Below, one piece after another: positions 8,575 through 19,105 of a stretch of DNA of 64,000 nt; the first letter of the stretch is position 1, and each line of letters starts with the position of its first letter. Source of the DNA: Campylobacterales bacterium (GTDB taxonomy: Bacteria; Campylobacterota; Campylobacteria; Campylobacterales; Sulfurimonadaceae); the NCBI GenBank assembly GCA_026390075.1, contig JAPLGP010000033.1, forward strand, positions 47,619 through 111,618. Reading direction: 5' to 3'. The position numbers were made by a program, and so were the translations under genes. Under the pieces are notes generated by a model, which searched no databases, was not told where the DNA came from, and saw nothing but the letters and a program-made list of their open reading frames with translations.

Positions 8575-9171
8575 TTATTTGTTTATTATAGCATCAACTC
8601 TTGTCAGGGCTTCTTTATATTCATCAGGATTGTTTATATTTAAAAATGATTTTTCATCTTCAAAATATACAAAGTTTGTTTTTGAGTTTTTAAGTAAAAA
8701 TCCAAGTTTATGGTTATCTGTTTGGAGCATGTGGGAAAATTCATTCTCAAGTGAACGGTGGTAGATGCCACACATAGGTTGCATTCCACATGCCAAGATT
8801 GCGATTGTTGCATCGGCATGTGGATTATTTGAATCCTCTTTTAAAAGCTTTAAAATTATCTCTTTATCAACAAAAGGAGTATCAACACTCAGGGCAAAAA
8901 AACTTTCTTCTTTTAACTCTTTAAAAATTGCAACAAATCCAGTGGTTGGAGCAAAAATAGCGTCGCTTGATACATCTTCTATAAAGTTTGCATCAAAGTC
9001 AAATTTACTTTTACTTTTACATGAAATATATACACTTTTGAAAATTTTACTAAGTCGGGAGAGTTGAAATTCTGTGAGAGTTTTGAAATCGCCAAAGGGA
9101 AGAAGAGATTTATCTTCCCCCATTCTACTACTCTTGCCACCTGCAAAGATGACACAAGGAGTGTCTATCAT
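8575..9171 (-). CDS. mobA: MobA, molybdenum cofactor guanylyltransferase
   Basis: MobA attaches GMP to molybdopterin. The nucleotide-binding motif [22 protein letters not shown] is at the N-terminus, and [16 protein letters not shown] supplies the metal-binding Asp. It has 198 residues, normal for MobA. It lies 22 bases upstream of moaC and 7 bases after the OmpA-type gene. The gene holds two copies of the dispersed 9-mer in opposite orientation 20 bases apart, encoding NPHAD and LACGM. Confidence 0.93.
   Translation of the reverse strand: MIDTPCVIFAGGKSSRMGEDKSLLPFGDFKTLTEFQLSRLSKIFKSVYISCKSKSKFDFDANFIEDVSSDAIFAPTTGFVAIFKELKEESFFALSVDTPFVDKEIILKLLKEDSNNPHADATIAILACGMQPMCGIYHRSLENEFSHMLQTDNHKLGFLLKNSKTNFVYFEDEKSFLNINNPDEYKEALTRVDAIINK
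8786..8823. repeat. Inverted pair of the CCACATGCC element inside mobA
   Basis: CCACATGCC at 8786-8794 and GGCATGTGG at 8815-8823 are exact inverse complements separated by 20 bases, so the mRNA could form a 9-bp stem. Both copies are in the mobA reading frame. Inverted pairs of uptake sequences are common in Neisseria and Haemophilus, usually as terminators. One inside a coding region is less usual. Confidence 0.85.
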
Positions 9172-9178
9172 AAAACTA

Positions 9179-10147
9179 TTATTTAGTTTCTATTAGTTGT
9201 GCTTCAATTCTTCTGTTTTCTGCACGACCTTCTTTAGTTTTGTTGTTAGCTACAGGCTCTTTTTCACCTTTACCAACAGCGCTTACTCTATCAGCAGCAA
9301 CACCATTTTTAACAATCATATCTTTTACAGCAGTAGCACGGTTTGTAGAAAGTTTATCATTATGAGCATCAGAAGCTGTACTATCTGTATGACCTATAAT
9401 TTGTGCTTTATACTGAGGTGCATTTTTTAAGAAAGTTGAAAATTTTTCTACACGAACAGTTGAATCTTTGTCAACTTTAGCAGAATCAGTTTCAAAGTTA
9501 ATGTGTAAATTTACCTTTTCAGCTTTTACTTCAACTGGTGCTTTCACAACAGGAGCTGGAGCTACAACAGGAGCTTTCACAACAGGAGCTGGAGCAGCTG
9601 CAACTGGCGCAGCTTTTGGCTCAGCGCCACCAAACGCGAAATTTAAACCAGCTAATACAGCTAAGTTGTTATCGTATCTGAAATCATTACATTTCATCAT
9701 ATATACAGCTTCAAGTTTTAGAGCTAATTTGTCTGTGAATGGAACTTTTGCACCAACACCAGCATCTAAAAATCTGCTGTCTTCATTTCCTGAATAATGC
9801 TCACCTGAAGCTTCATAACCAATACCAATTTTAGCTAATGGAATTACCATACCTAATGAACCGTACTCATAAACACCATTTAATGCTACACGGTACATAG
9901 GGTTTTGCTCAACACTAGGAACAATGTTTTGACTATTTGTTCTTGAGTAAAGTATTGAAAGTTCTGGCTTCAAGAAAAAGTCAAAACCATTGTATTGAAG
10001 TTCTGCTCCAAATACAGAGTGGTTTTTTATATCAAGATTTCCCTCAGTATAGTTGTACCCGATAACTGGAGTAAACTCGAAGTCATATTGTTTAGCCATT
10101 GCTAAAGTTCCTACTAAAAGTGCTGGTATTAAGATTAATCTTTTCAT
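9179..10147 (-). CDS. OmpA-family outer membrane porin
   Basis: The protein has 322 residues in three parts. A signal peptide ([18 protein letters not shown]) comes first, then an eight-strand-type beta barrel (to about residue 170), then a Pro/Ala/Val linker with repeated APVVKAPV units. The last part is an OmpA/MotB peptidoglycan-binding domain ([45 protein letters not shown]). Such proteins anchor the outer membrane to the cell wall. A TATAAT box lies upstream. This is a typical epsilonproteobacterial OmpA homologue. Confidence 0.9.
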   Translation of the reverse strand: MKRLILIPALLVGTLAMAKQYDFEFTPVIGYNYTEGNLDIKNHSVFGAELQYNGFDFFLKPELSILYSRTNSQNIVPSVEQNPMYRVALNGVYEYGSLGMVIPLAKIGIGYEASGEHYSGNEDSRFLDAGVGAKVPFTDKLALKLEAVYMMKCNDFRYDNNLAVLAGLNFAFGGAEPKAAPVAAAPAPVVKAPVVAPAPVVKAPVEVKAEKVNLHINFETDSAKVDKDSTVRVEKFSTFLKNAPQYKAQIIGHTDSTASDAHNDKLSTNRATAVKDMIVKNGVAADRVSAVGKGEKEPVANNKTKEGRAENRRIEAQLIETK

Positions 10148-10178
10148 CTTATTTCCTTTTTGTTTTTAAATTTTCGGC

Positions 10179-10184
10179 ATTATA
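10179..10184 (-). promoter_or_regulatory. Probable -10 box of the OmpA gene
   Basis: On the minus strand the sequence GCTATAATGCC lies 32 bases before the ompA-like start codon. An AAAGGAAAT ribosome site lies in between. No good -35 hexamer is seen, which is usual for Campylobacterota vegetative promoters. Confidence 0.55.
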
Positions 10185-10227
10185 GCGAAATAAATCTATA
10201 ATATCATTTAATGTTTATATCTAATAT

Positions 10228-11487
10228 CTATCTTGGGTCTGTAATGTAACCAGTTATCGCAGAAATAGCTGCAACTGCTGAGTTTGCCAAATATACTTTA
10301 GAGCTTCTGCTTCCCATACGACCAACAAAATTACGATTTGTTGTTGAAACGGCTACTTCATTATCACCTAAAATTCCCATGTATCCACCTAAACAAGCAC
10401 CACAAGTAGGATTACTCACAACCCCTCCAGCATCCACAATAATATCGATATATCCAAGTTTATTTGCTTCGCGGAGAATCATTTGCGTTCCAGGAGTTAC
10501 TATGAGACGCACATCTTGATGCACTTTTTTCCCTTTTAAAATCTCAGAAGCAACCTTCAAATCACTTAATCGACCATTTGTACAACTTCCGATAAATGCT
10601 TGGTCGATTTTGATATGATCTTTTTGTGCTTGAACAACACTGTGACCATTGGATGGTAAAAATGGATAAGCAATAACAGGGTCAAGTTTCGCCACATCTA
10701 TCTCTAATAGCATGTCATATTTTGCATCTGTATCTGAGTAATGAATTTTAGGCTCTCTTGCCAAGTTTTTATCACTTAAAAATTCTTGTGTAATTGCATC
10801 ATACGCAACAATTCCACTTTTAGCACCTGCTTCAATCGCCATATTACACATGCTAAATCTGTCATCCATTGTCAAATATTCAATTGTACTTCCGGTAAAC
10901 TCTAAAGTCTTATATAAAGCTCCATCTACCCCTATCATGCGGATAATTTCTAGGATGATATCTTTACCTGTTGTGTAAACGCCAGGTTTTCCACTCAAAA
11001 CGACTTTAATAGATTCAGGAACTTTAAACCAGTTTCCACCACTTATCATGGCAAACGCTAAATCCGTTGAACCCATTCCAGTTGAGAATGCTCCAAGTGC
11101 ACCGTGTGTACAAGTATGGCTGTCTGCACCGATAATCACATCTCCAGGAACTACAAGCCCTTTTTCAGGTAAAAGTGCATGTTCAATCCCCATATCTTTT
11201 TCATCAAAAAAGTTTTTAAGGTTATACTTTTTAGCAAAGTCACGAGAAATTCTAGCTTGATTTGCAGAAGCTATATCTTTTGCAGGGATAAAATGGTCAA
11301 GAACAATAGAAAAACCATCTGGATTTGCAAGTTTAGTCGCACCACTCTCCTCAAATGCATGGATAGAAATAGGAGTCGTGATGTCATTTCCAATAACCAT
11401 GTCGATGTTACAACGGATAATTTCACCCGCATATACTTTTTTTCCCACATGCTCAGAAAATATTTTTTCAGTTATAGTTTGTCCCAT
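10228..11487 (-). CDS. leuC: LeuC, 3-isopropylmalate dehydratase large subunit
   Basis: This aconitase-family enzyme isomerises isopropylmalate in leucine synthesis and needs LeuD as partner. The 419-residue length is the shorter, archaeal/HacA-like LeuC type. The 4Fe-4S ligand motifs are visible as FIGSCTNGR and NPTCGACLGG, with GADSHTCTHGALGAFSTGMGSTDLAFAM upstream. leuD is not in the window beside it. It is transcribed from a separate TATAAT-type promoter, divergent from the rsuA-type gene. Confidence 0.92.
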   Translation of the reverse strand: MGQTITEKIFSEHVGKKVYAGEIIRCNIDMVIGNDITTPISIHAFEESGATKLANPDGFSIVLDHFIPAKDIASANQARISRDFAKKYNLKNFFDEKDMGIEHALLPEKGLVVPGDVIIGADSHTCTHGALGAFSTGMGSTDLAFAMISGGNWFKVPESIKVVLSGKPGVYTTGKDIILEIIRMIGVDGALYKTLEFTGSTIEYLTMDDRFSMCNMAIEAGAKSGIVAYDAITQEFLSDKNLAREPKIHYSDTDAKYDMLLEIDVAKLDPVIAYPFLPSNGHSVVQAQKDHIKIDQAFIGSCTNGRLSDLKVASEILKGKKVHQDVRLIVTPGTQMILREANKLGYIDIIVDAGGVVSNPTCGACLGGYMGILGDNEVAVSTTNRNFVGRMGSRSSKVYLANSAVAAISAITGYITDPR

Positions 11488-11518
11488 GGTAAGCCTTGAT
11501 ATTTAAAATAATTTTGCA

Positions 11519-11524
11519 ATTATA
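11519..11524 (-). promoter_or_regulatory. Probable -10 box of leuC
   Basis: The minus strand reads GGTATAATTGC 32 bases upstream of the leuC start. The spacer to the divergent pseudouridine synthase gene also holds a CCACATGCC copy at 11563-11571. Confidence 0.5.
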
Positions 11525-11562
11525 CCATTCAAGAGTTGAGAGTTCTATAATTTTAAAATATT

Positions 11563-11571
11563 CCACATGCC
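11563..11571 (+). repeat. Intergenic copy of CCACATGCC between leuC and the pseudouridine synthase gene
   Basis: The context is ATATTCCACATGCCAAGACTT, a full match to the extended consensus. It lies in the divergent promoter region, about 47 bases before the rsuA-type start codon. No inverted partner is seen. Confidence 0.9.
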
Positions 11572-11617
11572 AAGACTTAACCAATAAGATGATATATTTT
11601 TCAAAAAAAGAGTGAAT

Positions 11618-12307
11618 ATGCAAAATAGTTACAAAAGAGTGGATGCGCACCTTTCGAGTTTGGGTTATTGTTCAAGAAGTGAAGCTAAAAAATTTTTAAA
11701 CAAGGTTCTGGTTTGTATCAACGGGGTAAGAATTTTTGATACAACTAAAAAAGCGTATCATAATGATATTACAGTAGAAAATGAAGCGTTGGATGCAGAA
11801 TCTTTGGTTATTCTTATGAACAAACCAAGTGGTGTAGTTTGCTCCCATGAAGAGGAAAATGGGGTTCTTATTTATTCATTATTGCCAGAAAGATTTCAAA
11901 AACGAAGCATTAAAATTTCTACTGTTGGCAGATTAGATAAAGATACAACTGGTGCTATTTTACTCACAGATGATGGTGCGCTCAATCATAAACTTACGAG
12001 TCCAAAAAGTGATATTTCAAAAATATATGAAGCTACACTTGCTCAAGCACTTCGAGGTGACGAAGCAGAGATATTTTTGAGTGGTACATTAATGCTTCAT
12101 GGTGAAAAGAAGCCTCTTTTACCAGCAAAAATGGAAATAATTACTCCAACACTCGTAAGATTAGAAATTTGTGAGGGAAGATACCATCAAGTAAAAAGAA
12201 TGTTTGGTGCAGTTTCAAATAAAGTTGTACAACTTCATCGTCTGAATTTTGGAGATTTTAGTGTTGAAGATTTAGAACCGTCTTGTTATAAAATTATAAA
12301 TTTATGA
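11618..12307 (+). CDS. RsuA/RluB-family pseudouridine synthase
   Basis: This enzyme isomerises uridine in rRNA. An N-terminal S4 RNA-binding domain (RVDAHLSSLGYCSRSEAKKFLNK) precedes the catalytic domain with GRLDKDTTGAILLTDDG, whose Asp is the nucleophile, and later EGRYHQVKRMFGA. The track uses GTG at 11612. I prefer the ATG at 11618 because of its spacing from AAAAAGAG, but either is possible. It has about 229 residues. The exact rRNA site cannot be told from sequence. Confidence 0.88.
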   Translation: MQNSYKRVDAHLSSLGYCSRSEAKKFLNKVLVCINGVRIFDTTKKAYHNDITVENEALDAESLVILMNKPSGVVCSHEEENGVLIYSLLPERFQKRSIKISTVGRLDKDTTGAILLTDDGALNHKLTSPKSDISKIYEATLAQALRGDEAEIFLSGTLMLHGEKKPLLPAKMEIITPTLVRLEICEGRYHQVKRMFGAVSNKVVQLHRLNFGDFSVEDLEPSCYKIINL

Positions 12308-12310
12308 GTG

Positions 12311-12330
12311 AGAAGTGAGCTATCACTTCT
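12311..12330. terminator. Bidirectional terminator hairpin
   Basis: AGAAGTGA / TCACTTCT forms a perfect 8-bp stem with a 4-base loop. It sits between the convergent pseudouridine synthase and cheY-like genes and overlaps the cheY stop codon. Confidence 0.6.
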
Positions 12331-12727
12331 AATCATCTATTAAATCATCATCGTCTTGTGCAACTTCTTTATCATAGATTGTAGCTATAGATTTAGCAAG
12401 TTTTTCTTCACTCACTGGCTTTAGAATATACCCTTTTGCCCCAGCTTTAAGAGAAGAAACTATCATTTCCTCTTGCCCATGAGAGGTTACCATGATGATA
12501 TTCACATCTTTATCAAACTCTCTTATGTTTTTCACAGCTGTTATGCCATCCATATCAGGCATAGTAATGTCCATCGTTATCAAATCTGGTTTTAATTTTT
12601 TACAAGCATCTATCGCCTGAGCTCCACTTTGAGCTTCACCTACAACATTGTGTCCCAAACTCGTAATATATTTTCTTATATTCTTTCTTATTATTAAAGA
12701 ATCATCTACAACTAAAATATTTAACAT
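12329..12727 (-). CDS. CheY-like single-domain response regulator
   Basis: The 132-residue receiver has the acidic pair in VVDDS, the phosphoacceptor in PDLITMDITMPDMDGI, a Thr/Ser switch in IIMVTSHG and the lysine in ILKPVSEEKL. No output domain is attached beyond an acidic tail (DDDDLIDD). It is the last gene of a three-gene unit with a CheX-like protein (1-base gap) and a membrane CheA-like kinase. Phosphorylation by that kinase and dephosphorylation by the CheX protein is the likely cycle. Confidence 0.9.
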   Translation of the reverse strand: MLNILVVDDSLIIRKNIRKYITSLGHNVVGEAQSGAQAIDACKKLKPDLITMDITMPDMDGITAVKNIREFDKDVNIIMVTSHGQEEMIVSSLKAGAKGYILKPVSEEKLAKSIATIYDKEVAQDDDDLIDD

Positions 12728-12728
12728 C

Positions 12729-13256
12729 TCATAGTTCCTTAAAGTTTAATGTATCTGCAAAAGACTCTTTAGGTCCAATGACCGTTAAAAGCATATCGCC
12801 AAATTCTGTTTTAATCGTTGCGGTCGCAATTTTAGAGCTTTTATGTTTAAAAAGAGATTTTGCTTCATATATTAAAATAGGAGGTGTTATACTTAGTGTT
12901 GTTCCATCCAATGGATTCGTGAGAGAATTTCCAACGATAGTATTGACGATTTCAGAAGAAACACTCTCTTTTACTTCATCTTTTTCATCTTCAGGAACTT
13001 CTTCGCCTTCCAAAAATGCTTCAACCAATTTATCAAGAAGTTCATCATCATAACTCATTGTGATGATAACTTGTATGCTTCCACCTGTGCCAATCATCGC
13101 AGTATTTTTTTTAAGCTCTACTTGGTTTGGGCAAACAACCTCTAAATTATTGGAAGTTACACTTATGTGCATATCTTCTTTTAAAAAACTTATTGATCTC
13201 TCTAACATTGGTAACAAAATGTTTTCTTCTATTTGCCCAGCTTCGATGTTTTGCAT
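12729..13256 (-). CDS. CheX-like CheY phosphatase
   Basis: The 175-residue protein fits the CheX/CheC/FliY phosphatase fold. The active-site helix reads SSEIVNTIVGNS, matching the E..N..xGN signature that removes phosphate from CheY. The rest is the expected beta-sheet (IGTGGSIQVIITMSYDDELLDKLVEAFLEG). It overlaps the kinase stop/start by one base and precedes the CheY-like gene. It probably resets that regulator. No export signal is present. Confidence 0.8.
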   Translation of the reverse strand: MQNIEAGQIEENILLPMLERSISFLKEDMHISVTSNNLEVVCPNQVELKKNTAMIGTGGSIQVIITMSYDDELLDKLVEAFLEGEEVPEDEKDEVKESVSSEIVNTIVGNSLTNPLDGTTLSITPPILIYEAKSLFKHKSSKIATATIKTEFGDMLLTVIGPKESFADTLNFKEL

Positions 13257-15895
13257 TATATTTCTCCTTCTTGTGTTGGTATTGTAAAAATAAATGTAGT
13301 TCCAAGATTTTTTTGCGTATTTATTTTTATAGTTCCACCAATTTTCTCAAGTTCTGCTTTCACTGCACTCATGCCGACTCCTCGCCCTGATGTTTCAGTG
13401 ATTTCCTCTTTTGTAGAAAATTGTTCACTAAAAATAAAATTATAGATTTCCTCATCACTTAGTGAACTCACTTGCTGTTTTGTTATCATTCCTTCATTGA
13501 AGGCTTTTTCTAAGATTTTTTCTTTATCTATTCCAGAACCATCATCCGAGATAATAATTTCAATAATATTCCCTGTTTCTTTAAAGCTGCATGAGATTGT
13601 TCCCTCTGTATCTTTTTCATTTTCATCTCTTAGCTCAGGCGTTTCGATTCCATGGTCTATAGCATTTCTAAATACATGTATAAGAGATTTTACAAATGGT
13701 TTGATTTTGTCTGAAACTAATACATGGCTATCACCTATAATTTCAAATGAATAGATATGTTTTTCCAATTTTGTAGCTAATTGCTCTACTAAAGAAGGAT
13801 AAGGTTTGAGCATTTGAAGTAAACTTTGATTAGACAAACTTGCTACTTCGGTAATAATTTCTTTTGCTTGTGGCGTTGTAAGATTTGATTGCTCAAAGAG
13901 TTTAAAGATTTTATTTTCTAAAGTTTTAATGACAGATAGATTTATTTTAACAAAACTATGAGCGTTAAAAAACTCATCTCCTAAAATATTTTTGATAATA
14001 TCAAGTTCCACATGCCAAGTAGATTTAAAATCATACTTGTTTAAAAGTGACAATAACTTTTCATTCGTATGCTTCGTTTCTTTTAGCATTGATGACAGTT
14101 CGCTCTCAATTGAGTGTAAAAAAATGACAATGTTAGGCATGTGGAGTTGAGCGAAAGCACCTTTAAAAGTATGGATAGTTCTATAAATTTCATTGATGTT
14201 ATAAAGAGATGTTTTACTCATATCTATCTGATTTTTGTAATTGTCCATAAACAGTTCATACTCTTTTTTTGTCTCAAAATAGATATCGCTTTGCGTTACA
14301 ACTTCAACAATCATTTTTAAAGTTGTTTGTTCTTTTTCCACTTTATTTTCAAGTTTCTTTTGCGCTGAAATATTTGTGATGACTAACATAAGTTTCTCAT
14401 CCCCAAGAAGCTTGTACTCTAGTTTGAGTGCTCTTTTATTTAAAATAATCTCTATTGGTAATAACGAAAGAAGGGAATGTTTAATAATATCATTGTCCAT
14501 CTCGTTAATATCTAAAATCGTAGTTTGAAAGAACTCTTTTTTACTTTCATCTACAAACAATAAATCAGCTATATTTTTACCAGCTATATCTTCGCCTAAA
14601 AATCGTTTACACTCTGCCGAGTATTCATTATCAACTATAAAATCACAGCCAAAAGATAAAAATCCTTGCCCCGCGTTATCTAAAAGCGCACTTATTTTTT
14701 TAGTTTTTTCTTCAACTTTATATTCTAAGTTTGTGTTTAACTCGCTTATCTCTTCATGAAGTTTCGCACTAACTGCTATATTTTCTCTCAAAGAGTCTGC
14801 CATTTTTCCAAACTCATCATCTGTGTATATTGCAATGTCATTTGTATAATCTTTTTTACCTTGTAAAAATAAGAAAAAGCTCGACAACCCATCTTCAAAT
14901 ATTTTTAATGGTTGTGTCACAAGTTTTTTTACAGCTAACATAATGACAAGTGTTATAACTATTGCCATTGTCAAGATTCCAAGAAGAGACAAATAGATTA
15001 AAATATGTGATTTGTCTATAACACTATTTACAGCTAAGAGCGGTTTTGCCAAAATAATGACGCCAAGCTCTTTGTCCTGAAAATCTTTTACTTTTACAAA
15101 AGTATAAAAATATTTTGTGCTTAATACATAGCTATTTTTGAAAAGTTTTTGCATATCAAGATTTTTTGCATCCCCTAAAAAATCTTGATTTATAAACTTT
15201 TGAGAGATAATATAACTTTGAAATTTATCACCCTCAGTAAATAAAACTTTTTCACCCCCACTCATCATGTCGTTGACTTTTCCATCCATTAAAAGCAAAA
15301 AGCCTACACTCGTTTTATCAAAATCTTTTGCAATAGAATCTACACCTTGAATAAACTCCAAAGAACCTAAATGCTCTTCATTGTCGCCTATAATTGGTAT
15401 AACTGACCTTAAATTGAGACCCACTCTTCCCGCTTCAAGGGATGTCACAGGATTAAGTGTTTTATTTACAGCTACAACAGTTGCTCTAAATGAACTTAAA
15501 TCATCTCCATATTTTTCTGCTTCCCAATTTCTTAAAAATGATATATTATTTTTTGTATGAATTTGAACTTTAATATTCTGAAATTCAGTATGCTCTTTCA
15601 TTCTTATTGAAATATCTTTAAGTGATTCTATTGCATATTTTCTTTCATCTGTTTGCAGAGCAGTTTTTATTCTCTTATCATTGGCAATAGAAATAGCGTT
15701 TGTTATTCCTATTCTAACTTTGCAGTCCATCTTATAGTTTGCACTCTCTATAAGCTCTTTACTTGTACTTTGATAAACATCCTGTGTAATTTTTGTCCCA
15801 TACCAAGAAAGCAGAAGAAATGATACAATCAAAGAAGCTAGGGAGATACCAATAATCGCTATATTTAACTTTGTACTGACTAATAATGAACGCAC
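13256..15895 (-). CDS. Membrane CheA-like histidine kinase with Cache-type sensor and Hpt domain
   Basis: The order is a transmembrane segment (IAIIGISLASLIVSFLLLSWYG), a periplasmic double-Cache-like sensor of about 250 residues, a second membrane helix (YLSLLGILTMAIVITLVIMLAV), HAMP and coiled coil, a PAS-like region, an Hpt-type motif TIHTFKGAFAQLHM, and a CheA-type ATPase (HVFRNAIDHGIE, IIISDDGSGIDKEK, TSGRGVGMSAVKAELEKIGG). There is no CheW-like regulatory domain. The track uses TTG at 15901, but GTG at 15895 is better spaced from AAGGGG. With the CheX and CheY genes downstream it forms a self-contained phosphorelay. Two 9-mer copies lie inside. Confidence 0.82.
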   Translation of the reverse strand: MRSLLVSTKLNIAIIGISLASLIVSFLLLSWYGTKITQDVYQSTSKELIESANYKMDCKVRIGITNAISIANDKRIKTALQTDERKYAIESLKDISIRMKEHTEFQNIKVQIHTKNNISFLRNWEAEKYGDDLSSFRATVVAVNKTLNPVTSLEAGRVGLNLRSVIPIIGDNEEHLGSLEFIQGVDSIAKDFDKTSVGFLLLMDGKVNDMMSGGEKVLFTEGDKFQSYIISQKFINQDFLGDAKNLDMQKLFKNSYVLSTKYFYTFVKVKDFQDKELGVIILAKPLLAVNSVIDKSHILIYLSLLGILTMAIVITLVIMLAVKKLVTQPLKIFEDGLSSFFLFLQGKKDYTNDIAIYTDDEFGKMADSLRENIAVSAKLHEEISELNTNLEYKVEEKTKKISALLDNAGQGFLSFGCDFIVDNEYSAECKRFLGEDIAGKNIADLLFVDESKKEFFQTTILDINEMDNDIIKHSLLSLLPIEIILNKRALKLEYKLLGDEKLMLVITNISAQKKLENKVEKEQTTLKMIVEVVTQSDIYFETKKEYELFMDNYKNQIDMSKTSLYNINEIYRTIHTFKGAFAQLHMPNIVIFLHSIESELSSMLKETKHTNEKLLSLLNKYDFKSTWHVELDIIKNILGDEFFNAHSFVKINLSVIKTLENKIFKLFEQSNLTTPQAKEIITEVASLSNQSLLQMLKPYPSLVEQLATKLEKHIYSFEIIGDSHVLVSDKIKPFVKSLIHVFRNAIDHGIETPELRDENEKDTEGTISCSFKETGNIIEIIISDDGSGIDKEKILEKAFNEGMITKQQVSSLSDEEIYNFIFSEQFSTKEEITETSGRGVGMSAVKAELEKIGGTIKINTQKNLGTTFIFTIPTQEGEI

Positions 15896-15967
15896 AGACA
15901 ACCCCTTAAGATAAAAAAATCTAATAATTATACTAAATAAAAATCTCTTTTTTATCTCTTTTTCATT

Positions 15968-16471
15968 TTATATAACGAAATTTAAGGCTTTTTTTGTGAA
16001 GTCAGTAGAACAAAAAAACATTGCAACAAAGACAGGATTTATTTTTACAAAATCATCTTCAATCGTCTCAAATGCTTTAAAACTGAAGCCTCCACCATCC
16101 TTATGATTTTGAGGTGTTACTACAAATTCTATAGGAGCTAAAGTTTTAACCATATTCATAACGATTTTTTTCTTTTTTTCACTTACTTTTTCTAGTATGT
16201 TAAAACTAGGTTCTTCCGCACTTCTATGCCCTACGAGTATCTCTTCTAAAACAGTTACTTTATCTTTAAACACTACTTTATTCCATTTGATGATACTATT
16301 TTCAGAAGCTATTTGTTTACCTGAAAACATAAGTGGATTTGGTTTTTTTGTTTTCATTGCTTCAATGAGAGCAAGAAGAAAATTTGCACCACCAACACTC
16401 TGGGCACACTTTGTCATAAATAGATGAAGAAACTCTTTAGTCTCTTGGCTTTGTTTGTTAAAATTACACAT
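15968..16471 (-). CDS. Protein of unknown function
   Basis: I do not recognise this protein. The track begins at 16507, but the ATG at 16471 has AAAGGAAG just upstream and gives a 167-residue protein starting MCNFNKQSQETKEFLHLFMTKC. It has three to four cysteines, no signal peptide and mixed helix/strand composition (NPVFVAMFFCSTDFTKKALNFVI at the end). It stands alone, 72 bases downstream of the kinase start on the same strand and divergent from nifS. Confidence 0.55.
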   Translation of the reverse strand: MCNFNKQSQETKEFLHLFMTKCAQSVGGANFLLALIEAMKTKKPNPLMFSGKQIASENSIIKWNKVVFKDKVTVLEEILVGHRSAEEPSFNILEKVSEKKKKIVMNMVKTLAPIEFVVTPQNHKDGGGFSFKAFETIEDDFVKINPVFVAMFFCSTDFTKKALNFVI

Positions 16472-16507
16472 GTTTCTTCCTTTAATTTGCACTAATATTG
16501 TTGACAT

Positions 16508-17979
<1,472 letters not shown>

Positions 17980-18046
17980 TTGCTAAAGCTAGTTTCTGTC
18001 GAAATAGAGTATAAAATAAAAATTTAGATAAAAAAGGATATTTAAA

Positions 18047-19021
18047 ATGGCAAAAAATGATTTATTGGGTGCGTCATTATGGGATGCGTACTCTAACAAA
18101 GTAACAACACTTATGAATAACCCGCATCATCAAGGTGAGATTTTTGAAGCAGATGCTGAGGCGCGTGGAAACAAACTTATCGTCGCAGATTTTGGTGCTG
18201 AGAGTTGTGGGGATGCGGTTCGTTTATACTGGGAAATTGACCCAAAAACAGATATCATCGTTAACTCAAAATTTAAGAGTTTTGGATGTGGAACTGCGAT
18301 AGCCTCGTCGGATGTAATGACAGAACTTTGTATTGGCAAAACAGTTGATCAAGCTGTAAAAATTACAAATATCGATGTGGAGTTTGCTCTTCGTGATAGC
18401 CCAGAAATTCCAGCTGTTCCACCTCAAAAAATGCACTGTTCGGTTATGGCATATGATGTTATCAAAAAAGCGGCAGGACTTTATAAAGGTGTGGATGCTT
18501 CAACTTTTGAGACAGAAATCATTGTTTGTGAGTGTGCAAGAGTGAGCTTAGGTACACTCAGAGAAGTTATCAGACTTAATGACCTTAAGACAATCGAACA
18601 AATTACAGACTACACAAAAGCTGGTGGTTTTTGTAAATCTTGTATTAAACCTGGCGGGCATGAAGCAAGAGAGTATTATCTTGTAGATATCTTAGCAGAT
18701 ACGCGTCGTGAAATGGACGAAGAAAAAATGAAAGCTGCGGCGGACGCTGGGGCAACAGGCGATTTTGAGAACATGACTTTAGTGCAACAAATCAAAGCAG
18801 TCGATGCAGTCGTAGATGAAAATGTTCGCCAATTTTTGGTAATGGACGGCGGAAATATGGAAGTTATCGATATCAAAAAAGGGGATGAATACATAGACAT
18901 TTACATCCGCTATTTGGGTGCATGTAACGGCTGTGCTTCCTCTTCAACAGGTACTCTTTACGCGATAGAAGCTACTTTAAAAGAAAAACTTTCTAAAAGA
19001 ATCCGCGTTCTCCCTATTTAA
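18047..19021 (+). CDS. nifU: NifU, Fe-S cluster scaffold
   Basis: This is a three-part NifU of 324 residues. The IscU-like N-domain has cluster ligands in GAESCGD, FGCGTAIASSD and KMHCSVMAYD. A central [2Fe-2S] BFD-like region has VCECARVS and GGFCKSCIKPGG. The C-terminal Nfu domain has YLGACNGCASSSTGT. It assembles clusters with sulfur from NifS. In Campylobacterota this pair serves general Fe-S assembly, not only nitrogen fixation. A terminator hairpin overlaps its stop codon. Confidence 0.96.
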   Translation: MAKNDLLGASLWDAYSNKVTTLMNNPHHQGEIFEADAEARGNKLIVADFGAESCGDAVRLYWEIDPKTDIIVNSKFKSFGCGTAIASSDVMTELCIGKTVDQAVKITNIDVEFALRDSPEIPAVPPQKMHCSVMAYDVIKKAAGLYKGVDASTFETEIIVCECARVSLGTLREVIRLNDLKTIEQITDYTKAGGFCKSCIKPGGHEAREYYLVDILADTRREMDEEKMKAAADAGATGDFENMTLVQQIKAVDAVVDENVRQFLVMDGGNMEVIDIKKGDEYIDIYIRYLGACNGCASSSTGTLYAIEATLKEKLSKRIRVLPI

Positions 19022-19043
19022 TAGCAGAGTTTTCTGCTATTAA
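19018..19043 (+). terminator. Intrinsic terminator after nifU
   Basis: TTAATAGCAGA / TCTGCTATTAA forms an 11-bp stem with a GTTT loop, followed by TACTTTTTAC. The 5' arm includes the nifU stop codon. Confidence 0.75.
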
Positions 19044-19105
19044 TACTTTTTACTCTCAAAACTAAAAAACTTTGCTAGAATTAACTTCCCACAAAAAGGT
19101 AAAAC

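Noticed and set aside
9540-9640. Repeated APVVKAPV units in the OmpA gene as a DNA repeat element
   Set aside because: These are a normal Pro/Ala-rich linker between barrel and peptidoglycan-binding domain.
9468-9797. ORF on the plus strand inside the OmpA gene (109 aa)
   Set aside because: Antisense shadow of the OmpA gene with Thr/Gly/Ala-rich composition from the linker repeats. The same applies to the other antisense ORFs in the track.
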